Positions 1 to 12,713 of a stretch of 64,000 bases of DNA are shown in pieces (the first letter of the stretch is position 1; each line of letters starts with the position of its first letter). The DNA comes from Myotis daubentonii (lineage: Eukaryota > Chordata > Mammalia > Chiroptera > Vespertilionidae), in the NCBI RefSeq assembly GCF_963259705.1, contig NC_081842.1, forward strand, positions 91,564,433 to 91,628,432, given 5' to 3'. The notes beneath the pieces were generated by a model. That model saw only the letters and a list, made by a program, of their open reading frames with translations. It ran no database searches and was not told the DNA's origin. The position numbers were made by a program, and so were the translations under genes.

Positions 1-755
1 GTTCAGTAACTACTATTGGCTCAGTAATTCTTAAGCATTTCTTGTCAGATTTACTCTCAAGTATTGCTGTTTTGGATGGGATTGTTTTTCTATTATGTTT
101 TAACTGGTTACTGTTGATACAAAGTAACAGTATTGATTTGAGGATGGTAAGCTTCTATCTATCCACTTGATGGATTCTCTTATTAATTTTAATAGTTTGT
201 TCATTGATTTTCTTGGATTTTTGAGGCTATCATAGCATCTGTATATAATGAACACTTATTCCTCTTTTTAAAATATTTAAATATTTTATACCTTTTGTGT
301 AATTGTGCATTAGCTAGATTCTCCAAAAAAGTTCAAAGACAGCAGAAATAGCATACTAGTGTTGTCAGGAAAGAGTGTCATTTCCATTACTTTTCACATT
401 TATTTTTATGTTGCCTATTGTATTCTCAGTTATATTATTTATCAGGATAAAATTCTTTTTTCTAAGTTGTTAACAGGTATTTTAACATTTATTAAATATA
501 TAAAATAACACTTTGTTTATCTACACTTTTAAAATCACTTCCCTTATATTAAAGGAGATTCCAATACAAAATAAAAATGAACATTGTAATGTCTAAAGGC
601 TGAGATTTGTATCCTTGATTTGAATTTTCAGTGAAAGAGTTATATGGGAATGGTAGATATTTTCAATGATTGATTTGGACACAAATATATAATGCTTAAA
701 ATAAAAGTTTTTCAAACAAAACACTTCCATTCACCACAAGATAAATACAAAATAA
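1..755. other. AT-rich sequence without a recognised element
   Basis: I see no gene, RNA gene or assignable repeat here. It is AT-rich with scattered short A and T runs, and all reading frames are closed at short intervals. It ends at the target-site duplication of the L1 that follows. Confidence 0.5.
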
Positions 756-772
756 ATTTGCTCTTAATTTTT

Positions 773-1711
773 TTAACTTTATTTTTATTGTTTACATTAT
801 TACAGATGTCCCCATTTTCCACCCCTTGCCCACCTCCACACAGACCTGCTCCCCATCTGGCCATCACCATATTGTTGTCTGTGTCTATGGGTTATGAATA
901 TACAGTGTGTTCTTTTGTTACTCCTTTTACTTTCTTTCATCCAGTCTGCCTCCTCCAAATGCCCTCTGACAGCTGTCAGTGTGTTCCATGTATCCATGCC
1001 TCTAGTTCTATTTTGTTTATCAATTCGTTTTGTTCATTAGATTCCACATGTAAGTGAGATCATATGGCATTTGCCTTTCTCTGACTAGCTTACTTCACTT
1101 AGCATTAGAATCTCCAGGTTCATCTATGCTGTGGCAATTGGTAAGAGTTTCTTCCTTTTTATCGCTCTCTATTATTCCATGGCATAAATGTACCAGAGTT
1201 CTCTTTATCTACTCATCTACTGATGGGTACTTGGGCTGTTTCCAGATCTTGGCAATTGTAAATAATGCTGCTATAAGCATAGGGGTGCATATATTCTTTC
1301 TGATTGGTGTTTTGTGAATCTGAGGATATATTTCCAGAAATGGGACTGCTGGGTCAAACGAGAGTTTCACTTTTAATTTTTTGAGAAAATTCCATATTGT
1401 TTTCTGTAGTGGCTGCACCAGTCTGCATTCCCACCAGCAGTGTACTAGGGTTTTCTTTTCTCCACATCCTCGCCAGCACTTGTTTGTTGATTTACTGGTG
1501 GTAGCCATTCTGGCAGGTGTGAGGTGATATCTCATGTGGTTTCAATTTGCATTGCTCTGATGATTAGTGACATTGAGCATTTTTCATATGTCTATTGGTC
1601 ACTGTATGTCCTCTTTGGAGAAGTGTTTATTCAGGTCCTTTGCCCATTTTTTTTAAATTAGATTTATTGTCTTCCTGGTGTTGAGTTTTATAAGTTCTTT
1701 ATATATGCTGG
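773..1711 (-). mobile_element. 5'-truncated LINE-1 (ORF2 C-terminus plus 3' UTR), minus strand
   Basis: Read on the minus strand, this is the end of L1 ORF2 followed by a 3' UTR of the type common in bats (on the plus strand, pyrimidine-rich text with TGTTGTCTGTGTCTATGG and the CTCTGACAGCTGTCAGTGTG segment). Possible target duplications flank it: ATTTGCTCTTAATTTTT at 756-772 and ATTTGTTTTTAATTTTT at 1712-1728, with 15 of 17 bases matching. The body is about 0.94 kb, so it is strongly 5'-truncated. No long A tail survives on the minus strand, only a T-rich stretch near 770. It cannot move by itself. The family call is firm; the exact ends are inferred from the flanking duplication. Confidence 0.88.
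1209..1535 (-). pseudogene. L1 ORF2 C-terminal fragment (broken)
   Basis: An open stretch of 108 codons on the minus strand encodes the cysteine-rich C-terminal part of L1 ORF2p. Motifs visible: [31 protein letters not shown] and [13 protein letters not shown]. In intact L1 this region lies downstream of the reverse transcriptase domain and is thought to help bind RNA. The frame does not continue properly to the end of ORF2: after KYPSVDE it stops, while homologous coding text goes on in another frame toward 1040. The endonuclease and reverse transcriptase domains are absent. It is a dead fragment inside the 773-1711 L1, and its ATG is an internal methionine rather than a real start. Confidence 0.88.
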
Positions 1712-1728
1712 ATTTGTTTTTAATTTTT

Positions 1729-2112
1729 ATGATTGAGAGATATAGGATGTTTTACATAGGAATAAACTAATATTTACTTTTGGCACCAATAAAAGCCGAC
1801 AGTGTACAAAAATGTATCATGAATATTGAATCAGAATCCCTGGGAGTGTGACAACGGAAATTAGTATGACTGAATTAGAGTTACTGAAATTAAAATAACA
1901 TAGTGAGATATGAAGGCAGGTAACTGACTTTTATCACTGGCTCTCCCTTTAACTATCTATACATTTGTGGGTTCACAATTTATTTTCTGTGACTATAATT
2001 AGCCTATCTATAAAATCTGAACCACATGCTTCTATTAGTTATCAGGAATAGAGCCTTTATTTGAATTATTGTGTATACTCCCTAGTGTCTATTATCATTC
2101 TTTATTAATGAA
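1729..2112. other. Unassigned sequence between L1 and Helitron
   Basis: No gene or recognisable repeat is visible. It is AT-rich text with no open frame of note. Confidence 0.4.
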
Positions 2113-2454
2113 CTAGAGGCCTGGAGCACAGAAATTTGTGCACTGGAGGAGGTCCCTCAGCCCAGCCTGCCCCTTCTCACAGTCCGGTAGCCCTTAGGAG
2201 ATGTCCTACTGACAGCTTAGGAATCTGGCCTCCCTCTGCCAGAGGCAACTGGCTGATCAGGGGAAGGTGATGGCCCCATTATGCCTCTGCTGCTGCCACT
2301 GCCAGCCGCTGTGACTGCCTGCGCCTCAGACCCTACCAGCGGCAGCCGTTATCCATGGCTAGCCTGAGCCTCAGGCAGTCACTGAAGCTTTGTCCAGAAG
2401 GACGTCTGGAAGATGTGCACCCTATTTAGCATATCACACTTTTATTAGTATAGA
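2113..2454 (-). mobile_element. Non-autonomous HeliBat-type Helitron, minus strand
   Basis: The minus-strand 3' end is CTAG at 2113-2116, preceded by the palindromic subterminal segment around GAAATTTGTGCACTGG and the GGCCTCTAG signature. The 5' end on the minus strand reads TCTATACTAATAAAAG, ending at 2454. The flanking bases give A before TC and T after CTAG, the classic Helitron A^T insertion without target duplication. The 342 bp are GC-rich compared with the surroundings and hold no Rep/helicase coding sequence, so the element depends on an autonomous partner. Confidence 0.9.
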
Positions 2455-4033
2455 TTAGAGTATTTAAAGAGAAAAACCATAAAAACAGGAATTGTTCTCT
2501 GATATTTAAAACCCATTTATATTCACTTCCTTTTTTATGATTAATCCATAGGACTTTACAAAATTGCAGTTTTAAAATTATTTTATATTTATATATTAAT
2601 TATGTAAAAATACAAGTTCATAAAATTTAAGCAAGAATGGAATCAAATTCTATTATAAATCTATACATAATAAGATGGAAACACTGATATTACTTTTAAA
2701 ATCATTTTAACAAAAAATCTTAGAAACTATGGACAAAAATATCTCAAAGCTGGGTGAGTATATGCACTTATAAATAGATTCATAAATGTGTGTGCATACA
2801 TCCACAGATATTTTATATTTATATATGTAAATGTACATATATACATTAATGTTGCTGCTTTTTTTTTACTTCATGTTGGTCTAGAAGATTCTAACTTTAT
2901 GTGACTATTTTTGTTTTGTTCTCACCTGCTAAATCTATAATAAATGTATAGTTTGTTTACTAGAACAAACCAAATTTCGAACTTCATAAAATTTACAGCC
3001 AAATAATCATTCTTACCAAAGTTTAGTCACACGTGTATACATAGACATACAGGAAAAAGAGACAGAAAGAGAGAAATACAGAGACAGAGAATATGATAAT
3101 TTCATTCAAAGATTCTATGAGAATTGTTTGCTGCACCAATTTAAGACTAATGAAACTTAAAGAGTCAGGAGGCTTTGAAAAAATACCTCATGCCAACTTT
3201 GGAGGGGGGATCTCCAGTAAAAATGCCATTAACAAAAAAACAAAAATTTCTTGGTAACTTTAACGTGTACTACTAGGAAAAAGGCTCCTGCAGTAAAATG
3301 ATCTGCATTTGAAACACCTGCTAATCATTAGTCTTCTAGAAACAAGACGTGATTCAATTTTTTGCATTGTAAAGCTCCAGTTACAAGTTACTCTATTAAA
3401 ACTGTTTGTCTAATTTGACTTTTGATCAAATGATGGTAAATTTTCTGAGTCTTGCTTATTTGTGACAAGCAACTACATCCTGCTCAACTCCAAACATGGA
3501 GAATTATGAACATTGTGAGATGTGCTCACAATGAAGAAACCATATCCAAATCATGGATGCTATTAAATCTTGAAAATCTGATTATTTATTTAAATAGAAA
3601 CTAAATCAAATATCCATATGAATGTACTGTAATATAATCATTAATTAATAATTGTTATGACTGTCCATAGGCATTTCCTGAATTTGTGTAAGATTTAAGA
3701 TTGTGTGAAACATTTTTTAAACGAAGGGACTGTAACACCACAGAAACCAATCTTATAACAATAAAATATTTCAAAAAGTGGTGAGTTTCTAATGAATAAT
3801 TATCCTTAAGTGACTTTTTCTGCTGTTGTTTAGATTTTTTATTTTCACTGGAAATATGTTGTCTGGATTTAACAAGTATTTCCTCAGATTTGACGGGTGA
3901 GTGTGTTTGTGCATAATAAGTGTACTCACATAAAAGTTGTTGACAGGGCTTGCATTTCATCTGTTTAAGAAATCTGTCAATATATTCTGTTCATTTATAG
4001 CATTTGCCAACAATGAATTCAAGAGCTTATCTG
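2455..4033. other. AT-rich sequence, no gene recognised
   Basis: About 1.6 kb of AT-rich DNA with short AT-repeat patches (for example around 2810-2850) and an AG-rich patch near 3057-3095. A 101-codon minus-strand ORF (3655-3960) has lysine/glutamine runs from low-complexity DNA and no family I know. I see no transposon ends. Confidence 0.45.
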
Positions 4034-4190
4034 CACCAGAGATTCTCAACTGTAGCTGCACACTAGAATCACAGGCGAGCTTTTGAAAACATGGTGCCTA
4101 AGAATCAACCCTGGCCACTCTATTCTGAAGCTATACAAATAGGGCTGTGGCATGGGTGATTTTAAAACCTTCACAGGTGATTAGATTAAG
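4034..4190 (+). mobile_element. MER5-like hAT-Charlie MITE relic
   Basis: The stretch opens with a degraded form of the MER5-type start (AGAGATTCTCAACTGTAGCTG, then CACTAGAATCACAGG) and continues with a GGTGCCTAAGAATCA segment, matching the layout of MER5-class non-autonomous hAT elements of placental mammals. It is strongly diverged, as expected for an old element, and its 3' end is unclear. The subfamily is not resolvable by eye. Confidence 0.55.
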
Positions 4191-4436
4191 TCAGTATTTA
4201 AAACCAAAGATCTATACATTTTATTTATTTCCTTTCCTCAGCACTCACCAGAAGTCAACTAATAATGTCAAATACCTTGGAATCATAAAGTGCTATTGCT
4301 ATCCTAGGATCAAGAACCAATCAGATGAATATACTCAATTTAAAAATATCTTGCAAGTAGAGGCATATTTTATTACTTATTGGATACTCCTCAAGGTTGT
4401 GAAGACATTTACAGGTTAATAACCTATTATATAATA

Positions 4437-4747
4437 CTAGAGGCCCAGTGCATGAAATTCGTGCATGGGGGGGGGGGGTTGTGTATCCCTTAGCCTGACC
4501 TGCAACCTCTCCAATCAAGGAGCCCTCAGGGGATGTCCTATAATGATGGCTTAGGCCCACTTCCCATGGTTCTCTGCTCTCTGCCTGCTCCACACCACAG
4601 TGACAGCCAAGCAGGCCGTGCTAGAAGCTGCCTCCTCCCTGCTGTCAGTCTCCAGGGAGGTGATGAGGTTAATTTGCATACCCACTCCTGATTGGCTGGT
4701 GGGCATTGTGAAGGTATGGTCAATTTGCATCTTTCTATTTTATTAGT
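4437..4747 (-). mobile_element. Non-autonomous HeliBat-type Helitron, minus strand
   Basis: The minus-strand 3' end CTAG lies at 4437-4440, next to GGCCCAGTGCATGAAATTCG and a short C run (G run at 4469-4478 on plus). Plus base 4436 is A, giving the T expected after CTAG. The minus-strand 5' part reads CACTAATAAAATAGAAAG near 4747, followed by ATGCAAAT at 4730-4723 and again at 4679-4672. The last bases of the 5' end are lost where the neighbouring Helitron 3' end begins. Confidence 0.85.
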
Positions 4748-5117
4748 GTAGCGGCCTGGTGCATGGATTCATGCACAGGTGGGGTCCCTCAGCCTGGCCT
4801 GTGCCTCTCACAAACAGGGACCCCTCGGGGGATGTCATACTGCTGGTTTAGGCCCGATCTCTGCAGACCAGGCCAACGGACCCCACCAATGCACGAATTC
4901 GTGCACCAGGCCTCTAGTAATCTAGTAACCAAGCCTTGGTTAATCTCTGCCCACCTTCCCTCCTTCCCCATTCCCTCTGAGATTCATCAGTCTGTTCCAT
5001 TTCCATGCTTGTGCATTGAGCATCTGCCCCTTGGTGGTCAGTGCGTGACATAGCTACGAGGCGAGTGGTGGAACAGTCAGAAGGTAGCTTAGACTTTTAT
5101 ATACTAGTATATATAGA
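4748..5117 (-). mobile_element. Helitron-derived composite with two opposed 3' ends
   Basis: A minus-strand Helitron 3' end (GTAG in place of CTAG, then CGGCCTGGTGCATGG) begins at 4748, abutting the previous element. The minus-strand 5' end reads TCTATATATACTAGTATAT, ending at 5117, with A before it. Inside, a plus-strand 3' end with hairpin and CTAG lies at 4890-4917, so 4748-4917 has 3' ends facing outward on both sides. The right part (4990-5117) is the 5' region of a HeliBat element in minus orientation and includes one CTCF-like arm at 5024-5037. Nested insertion followed by deletion, or template switching, could explain it. Confidence 0.72.
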
Positions 5118-6030
5118 TAGATACCAATGTAAAGGAGAATAATGAGTATTCAAGTCTAAATGTAATGTCCTTCAAAACATTAGTCATTTTGCTATTTTAG
5201 TTAAAGAAAAGCACTTAGAATAGCCAATTATAAATTACCTCTATGTGTAAGTCACTGCATAGGGGGATATATTGCATATAATATCTCATTTAATTCTCTC
5301 AATAGTTCTGTGAACATATTAAGTACAAAACTAAACTGCTTATTACTAAAAAATGTTCTGTAAATGGCAGGACCTAGATTTATATTTAGATGTGTCTGAA
5401 TCCAAAGCTCATATATTTAATCTTAACTCCCTCTTTTATATCTATGAAACCCTGTTAATATCAAGATTCCAATCAATACACATAATTAAACATCAATAAA
5501 AACTCTGTGAATATTATTCTGAAATTTTTAGAATTGAAAAACATCAGATACATTCTAGTTCCCTCATCTTAAATGAGAAGGTGAAGAAACTGCAGCTCTG
5601 AAAAGTGTTCAGTTTGCCTCAGAGCAGCACATCACTAATGCAAGACTATAAACTACTTCTCACCTTCCGTCCTGTGCTCTTCTACTATCCCACAATGGCC
5701 ACTGTATTTGTGATAAATTAGTACTGCGTTTCTATAACAGATGACACCATTTAAAAACTTACCTTTCAGAGGTGAAAGCCTTCGTGGAAATTAAGAAGGG
5801 AAAGTGCTCGACATATACTCAGGAATTATCACTTAAGCAATAATTAACTTGTATAATAACTTTCAACTGAGTGGTTCAGTAATCTCATAGATAAAAACAT
5901 TAATGTTCACCACATTGATATGGTTATATTTTATATTCACAAAGAAGTGAAGAGCACCTAACTTATCTCTTGTTACAAAAGTTGGCTATGATCATTTGAT
6001 ATCAAACTATTTTACAACACAAACTAAATA
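5118..6030. other. Unassigned sequence with one MIR relic
   Basis: Apart from the MIR-like piece at 5235-5410 I recognise nothing here. There is no coding potential beyond short random frames. Confidence 0.45.
5235..5410 (-). mobile_element. MIR-like SINE relic, minus strand
   Basis: The order of segments matches MIR read backwards: a TATCTCATTTAATTCTCTCA type block, then a degraded core (AGTACAAAACTAAACTGC), then GGCAGGACCTAGATTTA and GTCTGAATCCAAAGCTC. Divergence is high, as expected for this ancient mammalian SINE. The ends are approximate. Confidence 0.55.
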
Positions 6031-6203
6031 CAGTTGTGCTCCTAAAACATTACAGGGCTATGAATCACATGAGGATCTAACCAATATACAGCTTTGGATT
6101 CAGTAGCTCTGTGCTAGGGCCTGAGATATTCATTTTAAACAAGCTTGCATGTGATGCCACTGTTATTCAAAGTTTGATCCACAGATTTCACTTTGACTAA
6201 CAA
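6031..6203 (+). mobile_element. MER5A-like hAT-Charlie MITE relic
   Basis: Recognisable segments in order are AATCACATGAGGATC, TTGGATTCAGTAGCTCTG, GGGCCTGAGATATTCATTTT, AACAAGCTTGCATGTGATGC and CAAAGTTTGATCCACAG. These follow the MER5A consensus layout. The terminal inverted repeats are eroded. It is an old non-autonomous element of placental mammals. Confidence 0.65.
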
Positions 6204-6278
6204 GTCATATATGGCACCATCCTGTACCATCACTAACTGGAACTCCTATTAAAATTATTTCTAAAATAAAAAAAGGAA

Positions 6279-6545
6279 ATCTCACCGTGTGGCTCAGTTC
6301 ATTGGAGTGTCCAAAAGGTTGCAGGTTTGATTCCAGAACAGGGCACAAACCTAGGTTGTGGGTTCTATTCCTGGTTGGGACATGTGTGGGAAGGAACTGA
6401 TCAATGTTTCTCTCTCACATTAATGTTTCTCTTTGTCTCCCTCTCTTTTCCTCTCTTTCTCTCTCAAATCAATGAAAGTATATATCCCTGGGTGAAAAAG
6501 AAATAAAGAAGAAAGAAAGGAAGGGAGGGAAGGAAAGGAGGGGGA
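6279..6545 (+). mobile_element. VES SINE (diverged), plus strand
   Basis: A tRNA-derived SINE with an A-box-like GTGGCTCAGTT and a B-box-like GGTTTGATTCC, then the bat-specific body (GGGCACAAACCTAGG, CTGATCAATGTTTCTCTC) and a CT-rich tail. It ends in AATCAATGAAAGTATATA and a purine-rich run to about 6545. The internal polymerase III promoter boxes are degraded, so activity is unlikely. Confidence 0.8.
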
Positions 6546-7640
6546 AAAGTTAATAGAAGTCAGCAGGTGTAGCTAACACGAGACAAGTGGGTGTCTGCTG
6601 TGGAAAAAGTTATGATGCTCTGCTACAATGGACACCCAGTGATAAGAAACAAACAATTCAGGAATTACATCAGACTCTAAAAACTGTCATAAAAGCTCAA
6701 TAATAGACATACTGCCAAAATATGAACATACAATATGTAAGAGAATCCTCACTTGAATTTAAAACGAAAGCACTTAGTGCATGGGAGCTTTTAATAAATC
6801 CTACTTGATGATGACACTCACTTTCTAATAATGTGGATGGTGATGGGAGAAAAGGAAGGCATGCATGCAATTTCATTTTATTAACTGGATGATATGTCTG
6901 AAAACAGATTTTTTATGACTTGGAAAAGAAAGTTTCCAAGGACTGCATTAGAATAACAAGCATGCCACATGAATAGTTTTGTGTCCTTGATCCATATGCT
7001 GTGATTAAGTCCTAAAAACATGTTGTCATACTGATTTTTAAACAGTTCAATGAACAGTCAATTGAACTCTCCGTTTTAAGACGACATAGCCCTTTTTCAT
7101 TTATCTAAACCTTGGATGGCGCTGCTTGCCTTTTAGCTCATTATTATAACTAAGAATGCACTGAAAGAAATGAACAGAGTAATAGTCCCATGGGGCCATG
7201 GCAGAAGGACTGTGACAAGACCCATCAAATTCAGAAGTTTAAAATGCTTTCAATGCATTAGGGACAAAATTAAAACCCTTTCAGCACTTGATATTGGGTA
7301 CATTAAGCATCCTATTTATGAGGCCTCGTCCATTGCTTGCTGTGGTAGTCATCATCATTTTTCACACCAGTGAAGCCTCTCAAATATTTAATAAATATTT
7401 CTTTCTCGAGAGCCATCTAGACTTCGGGCTATTTACTCAAATATATCAAGCATCACTAAAAGAAGTGATTGTTTTATGTTTTATGTAGTGTTTTCAAGCA
7501 AGTGTTGTTTATCATCAAGAATACTTGCATATACTTCCTAAGTTAAAGTCTATGTCTATATATTTGGTGGCCAAAATGATTATAAGAGCTGTTCTGGCCT
7601 GATCTTTTCTAATGAAAACATTCAAGGGTTTTCAAACATG
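6546..7640. other. No recognised element
   Basis: Unassigned, moderately AT-rich sequence. Two short overlapping frames (7170-7488) show no family resemblance. No transposon termini are seen. Confidence 0.4.
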
Positions 7641-8270
7641 ACTTAGGAACAAAGTACACATTTCTCCTTTCCAATTAGCATCCCCTCAATTTTAATCTTC
7701 TTAGTCAAACAATTTTAATAACCTCCTAACTGGTTATTCTGAATCCAGGCTTTCCCCTTTGAATCCATGACACATAATTCTTAAGGTTAACCTTGCTAAT
7801 GGGTAACCCTATGGCTCACCCAGGCAAGGCCCTTAATCATTCCTTGCTGCCTATGGAAGAAAGCACAAAATGCCAAGCCTTTCCAGAGCCATTCCTGAGA
7901 GCTCCCAGTCCTATTTCCAGGGATTTTCTTAGTTTATTGAAGTCAAAGCTTAATTTATGCCTTATATTCTTCTTCCTCTCCATTTCATCCAGCTGCTCCC
8001 TATACCAAGACTGTGTTCTTGTCTCTGCCAATTCAAGTAATTTCCATCTCTCACACCTATTTCAACCTCATCTCCCCCATCTTTCATCATGAGGCTTTCC
8101 TGATTTTCTACTTAGATGAGCTTTTCTCTTATCTTCCCTTGGTTTCCCTTTCTCCTTGCATCCTTATAACACTGTTCTTACTTCAAGGAACCTCTATTAT
8201 ATCCACCTTATACACAAGAGGCTCTCGGTACTGGATGACAACACATTTAACTATAGAATTCTTACAGTGA
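7641..8270 (+). mobile_element. L2-like LINE relic
   Basis: The segment AACCTCCTAACTGG, followed by a tract resembling CCAGGCTTTCCCC, then CAAGGCCCTTAATCATTCC, follows the order of the 3' half of LINE L2. It is heavily mutated and may have lost internal blocks. No coding frame survives. The assignment rests on short matches to remembered consensus features and needs an alignment. Confidence 0.4.
7715..7754 (+). repeat. 40-bp exact direct repeat, copy 1
   Basis: Forty bases starting TTAATAACCTCCTAACTGG and ending CCAGGCTTTC occur here and again, without a mismatch, at 8794-8833. This copy sits in L2-like context. Flanks on either side differ from those of copy 2. Confidence 0.95.
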
Positions 8271-9599
8271 TGATTAGTGTGATAATTTGATAAGCATTTG
8301 AAATTACTTAGCTATTTTAACAGAAGAAATCTCACAGAAGGTTCATTGCAATCATGAGGACTACAGGAATCTGTGCTGTTAAAATAAGAAATTCAATTAA
8401 CTAAAAACATTTCTATCTGAAAAGAGACCTCAGAATTTGATTTGCTGTCCCAATTAAACATGAGGGTGGCAGTCACTCCAGATGGTAAAGACATATTTAT
8501 ACAAAGTTTTACATAGGGAACTTCAGTGTAGGAGGGACATTTAAGTTCATCTAGATTAAACCAGTATCTGAATCATTTCTTCTACAGTTGCCTGACCCCC
8601 AATTCCACTTACTCCTCCCCACCGAATGAGAATCCACTACATCTAGAATAACCTTTTATTTAAAGAATAACTCTAATTTTCAAAATATTCTTTATAAGAC
8701 GGTGCTTTGCCTCATTTGCACAACATTAACCTCTACAATGTGACTCATGCATTTTTTCACAATAAAGCCCTCTAATGTTTTAAAACTATAATGTTAATAA
8801 CCTCCTAACTGGTTATTCTGAATCCAGGCTTTCAAATGTGTTTTCTTCTTACTCTCAGTCCTTACAATTAATTTGTCAGAATTTTTTTGCTTTTAATTCT
8901 TGGACACTCTTCTTGTATGTGCCATCCAGTTTGTCAGTATCATCTTTAATACAATTTCCAGGCTTCAGGGTCAGGGCCAAAGAGAACAAAGGAAAAATAG
9001 TATTGTCACGTTTTGGTGACAGGATAGTACACTTGCATCCACCCAAAGTTCTCAGTAATATTTTTGACAGTATTGTGATGTAGTTAATTACTTTAGAGCT
9101 TAGAATATCTCTCTAAACTTTTGGTATAGCTTTAAAAATTTTAGCCTTTGTGATATAAATTAATTCATTTTTGCTAGCATGGCAAATACTTTCCCTATCA
9201 TCAGTACTTTTGAACATATCCTACTGGGAAATCCTTAATACTAGTATTTGTCCAGGATCTTAGAAATGGGTTATCATTTCCTAGGTATAGTACTGGTCTC
9301 TTCATGTTAACTGTTTTTTTCATTCAGAGCCAAATGAGCTCTTCTGAGTTTTGCCAAGGAAGCTTACTGTAGCTATTTATTGAAATTAGAACAAACAAGA
9401 TAATTTATCAATACATAATGCTGTACTAATTTATTTTTCATGTCTAAAAATGTAATTAAATAGTTTTGTAATATAAAACATTGCTGTATGTACTTAACAT
9501 AAACATTTTGCAAATCTAAACTAATTGAAATACATATTTTAAAAGAAGAATGGCTCTGAAATTCTAAGTTATGTCAACTAAGATTTCAAGAAAAATTTC
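8271..9599. other. Unassigned sequence holding copy 2 of the 40-bp repeat
   Basis: No gene or complete element is visible. Short frames at 8838-9083 are not recognisable. The only marked feature is the 8794-8833 repeat. Confidence 0.4.
8794..8833 (+). repeat. 40-bp exact direct repeat, copy 2
   Basis: Identical to 7715-7754 over all 40 bases, with unrelated flanks (TGTTTTAAAACTATAATG before, AAATGTGTTTTC after). The offset is 1,079 bp. Confidence 0.95.
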
Positions 9600-9668
9600 C
9601 CAAGCAAATATTTATGGAGCACCTGTGTAAAACCCTGAGTAGGTTCTATGGGGTAGGATAACAATTTA
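9600..9668 (-). mobile_element. L2/MIR-type 3' end relic, minus strand
   Basis: AAATATTTATGGAGCACCTG followed by CCCTGAGTAGG and TATGGGGTAGGATA resembles the minus-strand form of the shared 3' tail of L2 and MIR. It is only about 70 bp and old. Confidence 0.45.
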
Positions 9669-11915
9669 AGTCAATGGTATAGTTGAGATGTCAGTGCTTA
9701 TTGTACAGAAGAGAAGAGTTGGATACTTTCCAAAGACTCATTCATGTTATCAGAGATTTTTCTGAATTCATATATCACTTCCGCTTTAGTTGTATATTTA
9801 TCCTCATCACTATCTAGTCAGGCAAATTTTGGCTCAGGAAAGCAAATGGGGTAATTAGGAAAATCCTATTCTTCTGTACATCTCAAAGGGGAGTTTGTGT
9901 CCCAGCTATGCCACAAAAATAATTCATTTGTCTACTTCCCATCCCCACTGTTTTCTCTCTCTCTTTTTTTAAATGAGCTTTAATAAAAAACTAATATGAA
10001 GGACACTTTGGAAGAGAAACATTGAAAAAAATGACTCAAGTTTTCCTCAAGGAGAGATTGATGGTTCTGTCTGGAAGTGTGGAGGGCACGCCCACTCACT
10101 CTGCCTTCACAGGAGGCCAGGCGTTATCCCTGAGTATTTTAGATGTGTCCTGACACTGAAACATATGATTGGTAGCAATACCTCTATGTCTTCCCTCAGC
10201 AGTCTTCCTAAGATTCTGCCAAACCACCAGCAACGCAGTCCCCAAAACAGAATTTTGGATATTCATCTCAGTTTGCTATACTTGGGGAATAGTTTTGAAC
10301 TTGATAAAGAGATTTCTAAAATATCTCTAGTGATACTTTACATTCTTCACTACTCCAACCAAAGTGCAAAGTGCCTATATGCATTTATCTGAATATTTCC
10401 ATATTTAATAACTACAAGATATTTATGGAAAGGGAAAAAATAAAGAAGCATTCTACACTTAAAAGGTGAAGATCTCTGTTCTATAAAGTTGAATAGCCTT
10501 CATAATGACCCCAATCACTAATTATTTGGGGGGGTGATAATATGAGGCAGGACTTAAAGTTTTCAAACTATATTTAGAATCACTTAACGACCTTAAATTT
10601 GCATCCAGACAGACTTGTGCAAGGTTTCTGAATGTCAGAACAGCTCAAATGACAGATGAGAAAGTCATCAAGCCCTCTGCGTCCCAGAAGTCTGGCTAGC
10701 CTCCATACTCTTTGGAAAGGGCAGGGGATTTTTTTGCTCATTCCTTTAAAAATAACACGAAGCAGGCTGGCAGGCTTCTCGGCAGGCGTTGAGTGAATTC
10801 TGACAGTCCGTGTGCACTCCCTCATGCCAAGTCTAAACTGACACGAAAGAGGGGCTTCTCCCTGCCCCCTCGGTCATGTGTACCTAGAATAGGTAACTGG
10901 GAATTTCAAAGTTTCTCATTCTTTCTCTTTAGACAGCACTTATACATTACAGTCACCATTTTTAAAGGATTTGAGGGAAGAGTAAGAAAGGAGAATTTAA
11001 CATAGTTTTCATAATTTAAATAGGTCATTACTACACTTTCAAGAATATAGAATTTATTTGCAGGTATAGTCCATAGCAGAATTTCCCATAATTAGTTTGA
11101 ATAATTGAGATTAGCTCTAGTCTAGCAGTGTGTCTGCTACCTAGAGGGCTTTTTAAATGTTTAGGTGAGTCATTCAATTTTTAGATCTCTCACTTCTTCA
11201 TTTCTTCAAATGAAAATACTTATATACCTCCTTTCCTAAGGAAAGACCTTTGATTTTAGTATTTTATGAAATAAAATTATGCTTAGAAAACTGTATATCT
11301 CTCCACAATTATTATTGATTTATTGTAACAAGTCATGAGAAAATCCTGGAAAAACATTCCATTTTAGTCCATGTCAAGTTTTGAAGTTTTGGTCACTTTC
11401 CAGAGTTTTATTTCTCTGGATATATTTTTACTTATTTGATTGTATTTGCTATTTACTCTAGATCAAACCTGCCCAAGTAGCATTCTGCATGTGGGATGCA
11501 GTTATCCTAAAGGCACTGATCCCCTGACTTCTTGGTGCAAAGGCAGTTTGAGCCTCCGACCTGGACATTCAGGATTGAGGAGACTCTGGCTGCCATGAGA
11601 GTGTGCCATAGGTCAGCAGGATCCTATCAGAGAATGTGAGAAGCAATGTTCAGTAATCCAGAGCTTTTCACTCCACACTGAGTGTGGCCAGAAAGACACT
11701 GTTTCCTCTACGCCCTCCTCAGAAGTCCTCTACAGAGCACACTGATACCCAAGAGGGTAGATGCAGCGAATGAAGATATCACTCTTTTAGTCGTAGAGGA
11801 GGAGGGGCCAATGCAATGTGACATGGCAGATGAAGAGATCAGCTGGAGATTCCTATTAAATGTGGCCCCCCTGAGTCTTTGTCTTCAAACAAACCAGGAA
11901 ACTTTCACCATTTGC
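9669..11915. other. No recognised gene or element
   Basis: About 2.2 kb of mixed composition. Slightly GC-richer patches (10080-10140, 10580-10880, 11500-11870) have no clear open frame with family resemblance and no transposon ends. A 128-codon plus frame starting at 11682 runs into the microsatellite and is judged spurious. Confidence 0.4.

Positions 11916-12713
<798 letters not shown>

Noticed and set aside
692..1317. Plus-strand frames rich in phenylalanine, leucine and serine
   Set aside because: They are antisense shadows of the L1 ORF2 end and 3' UTR on the minus strand.
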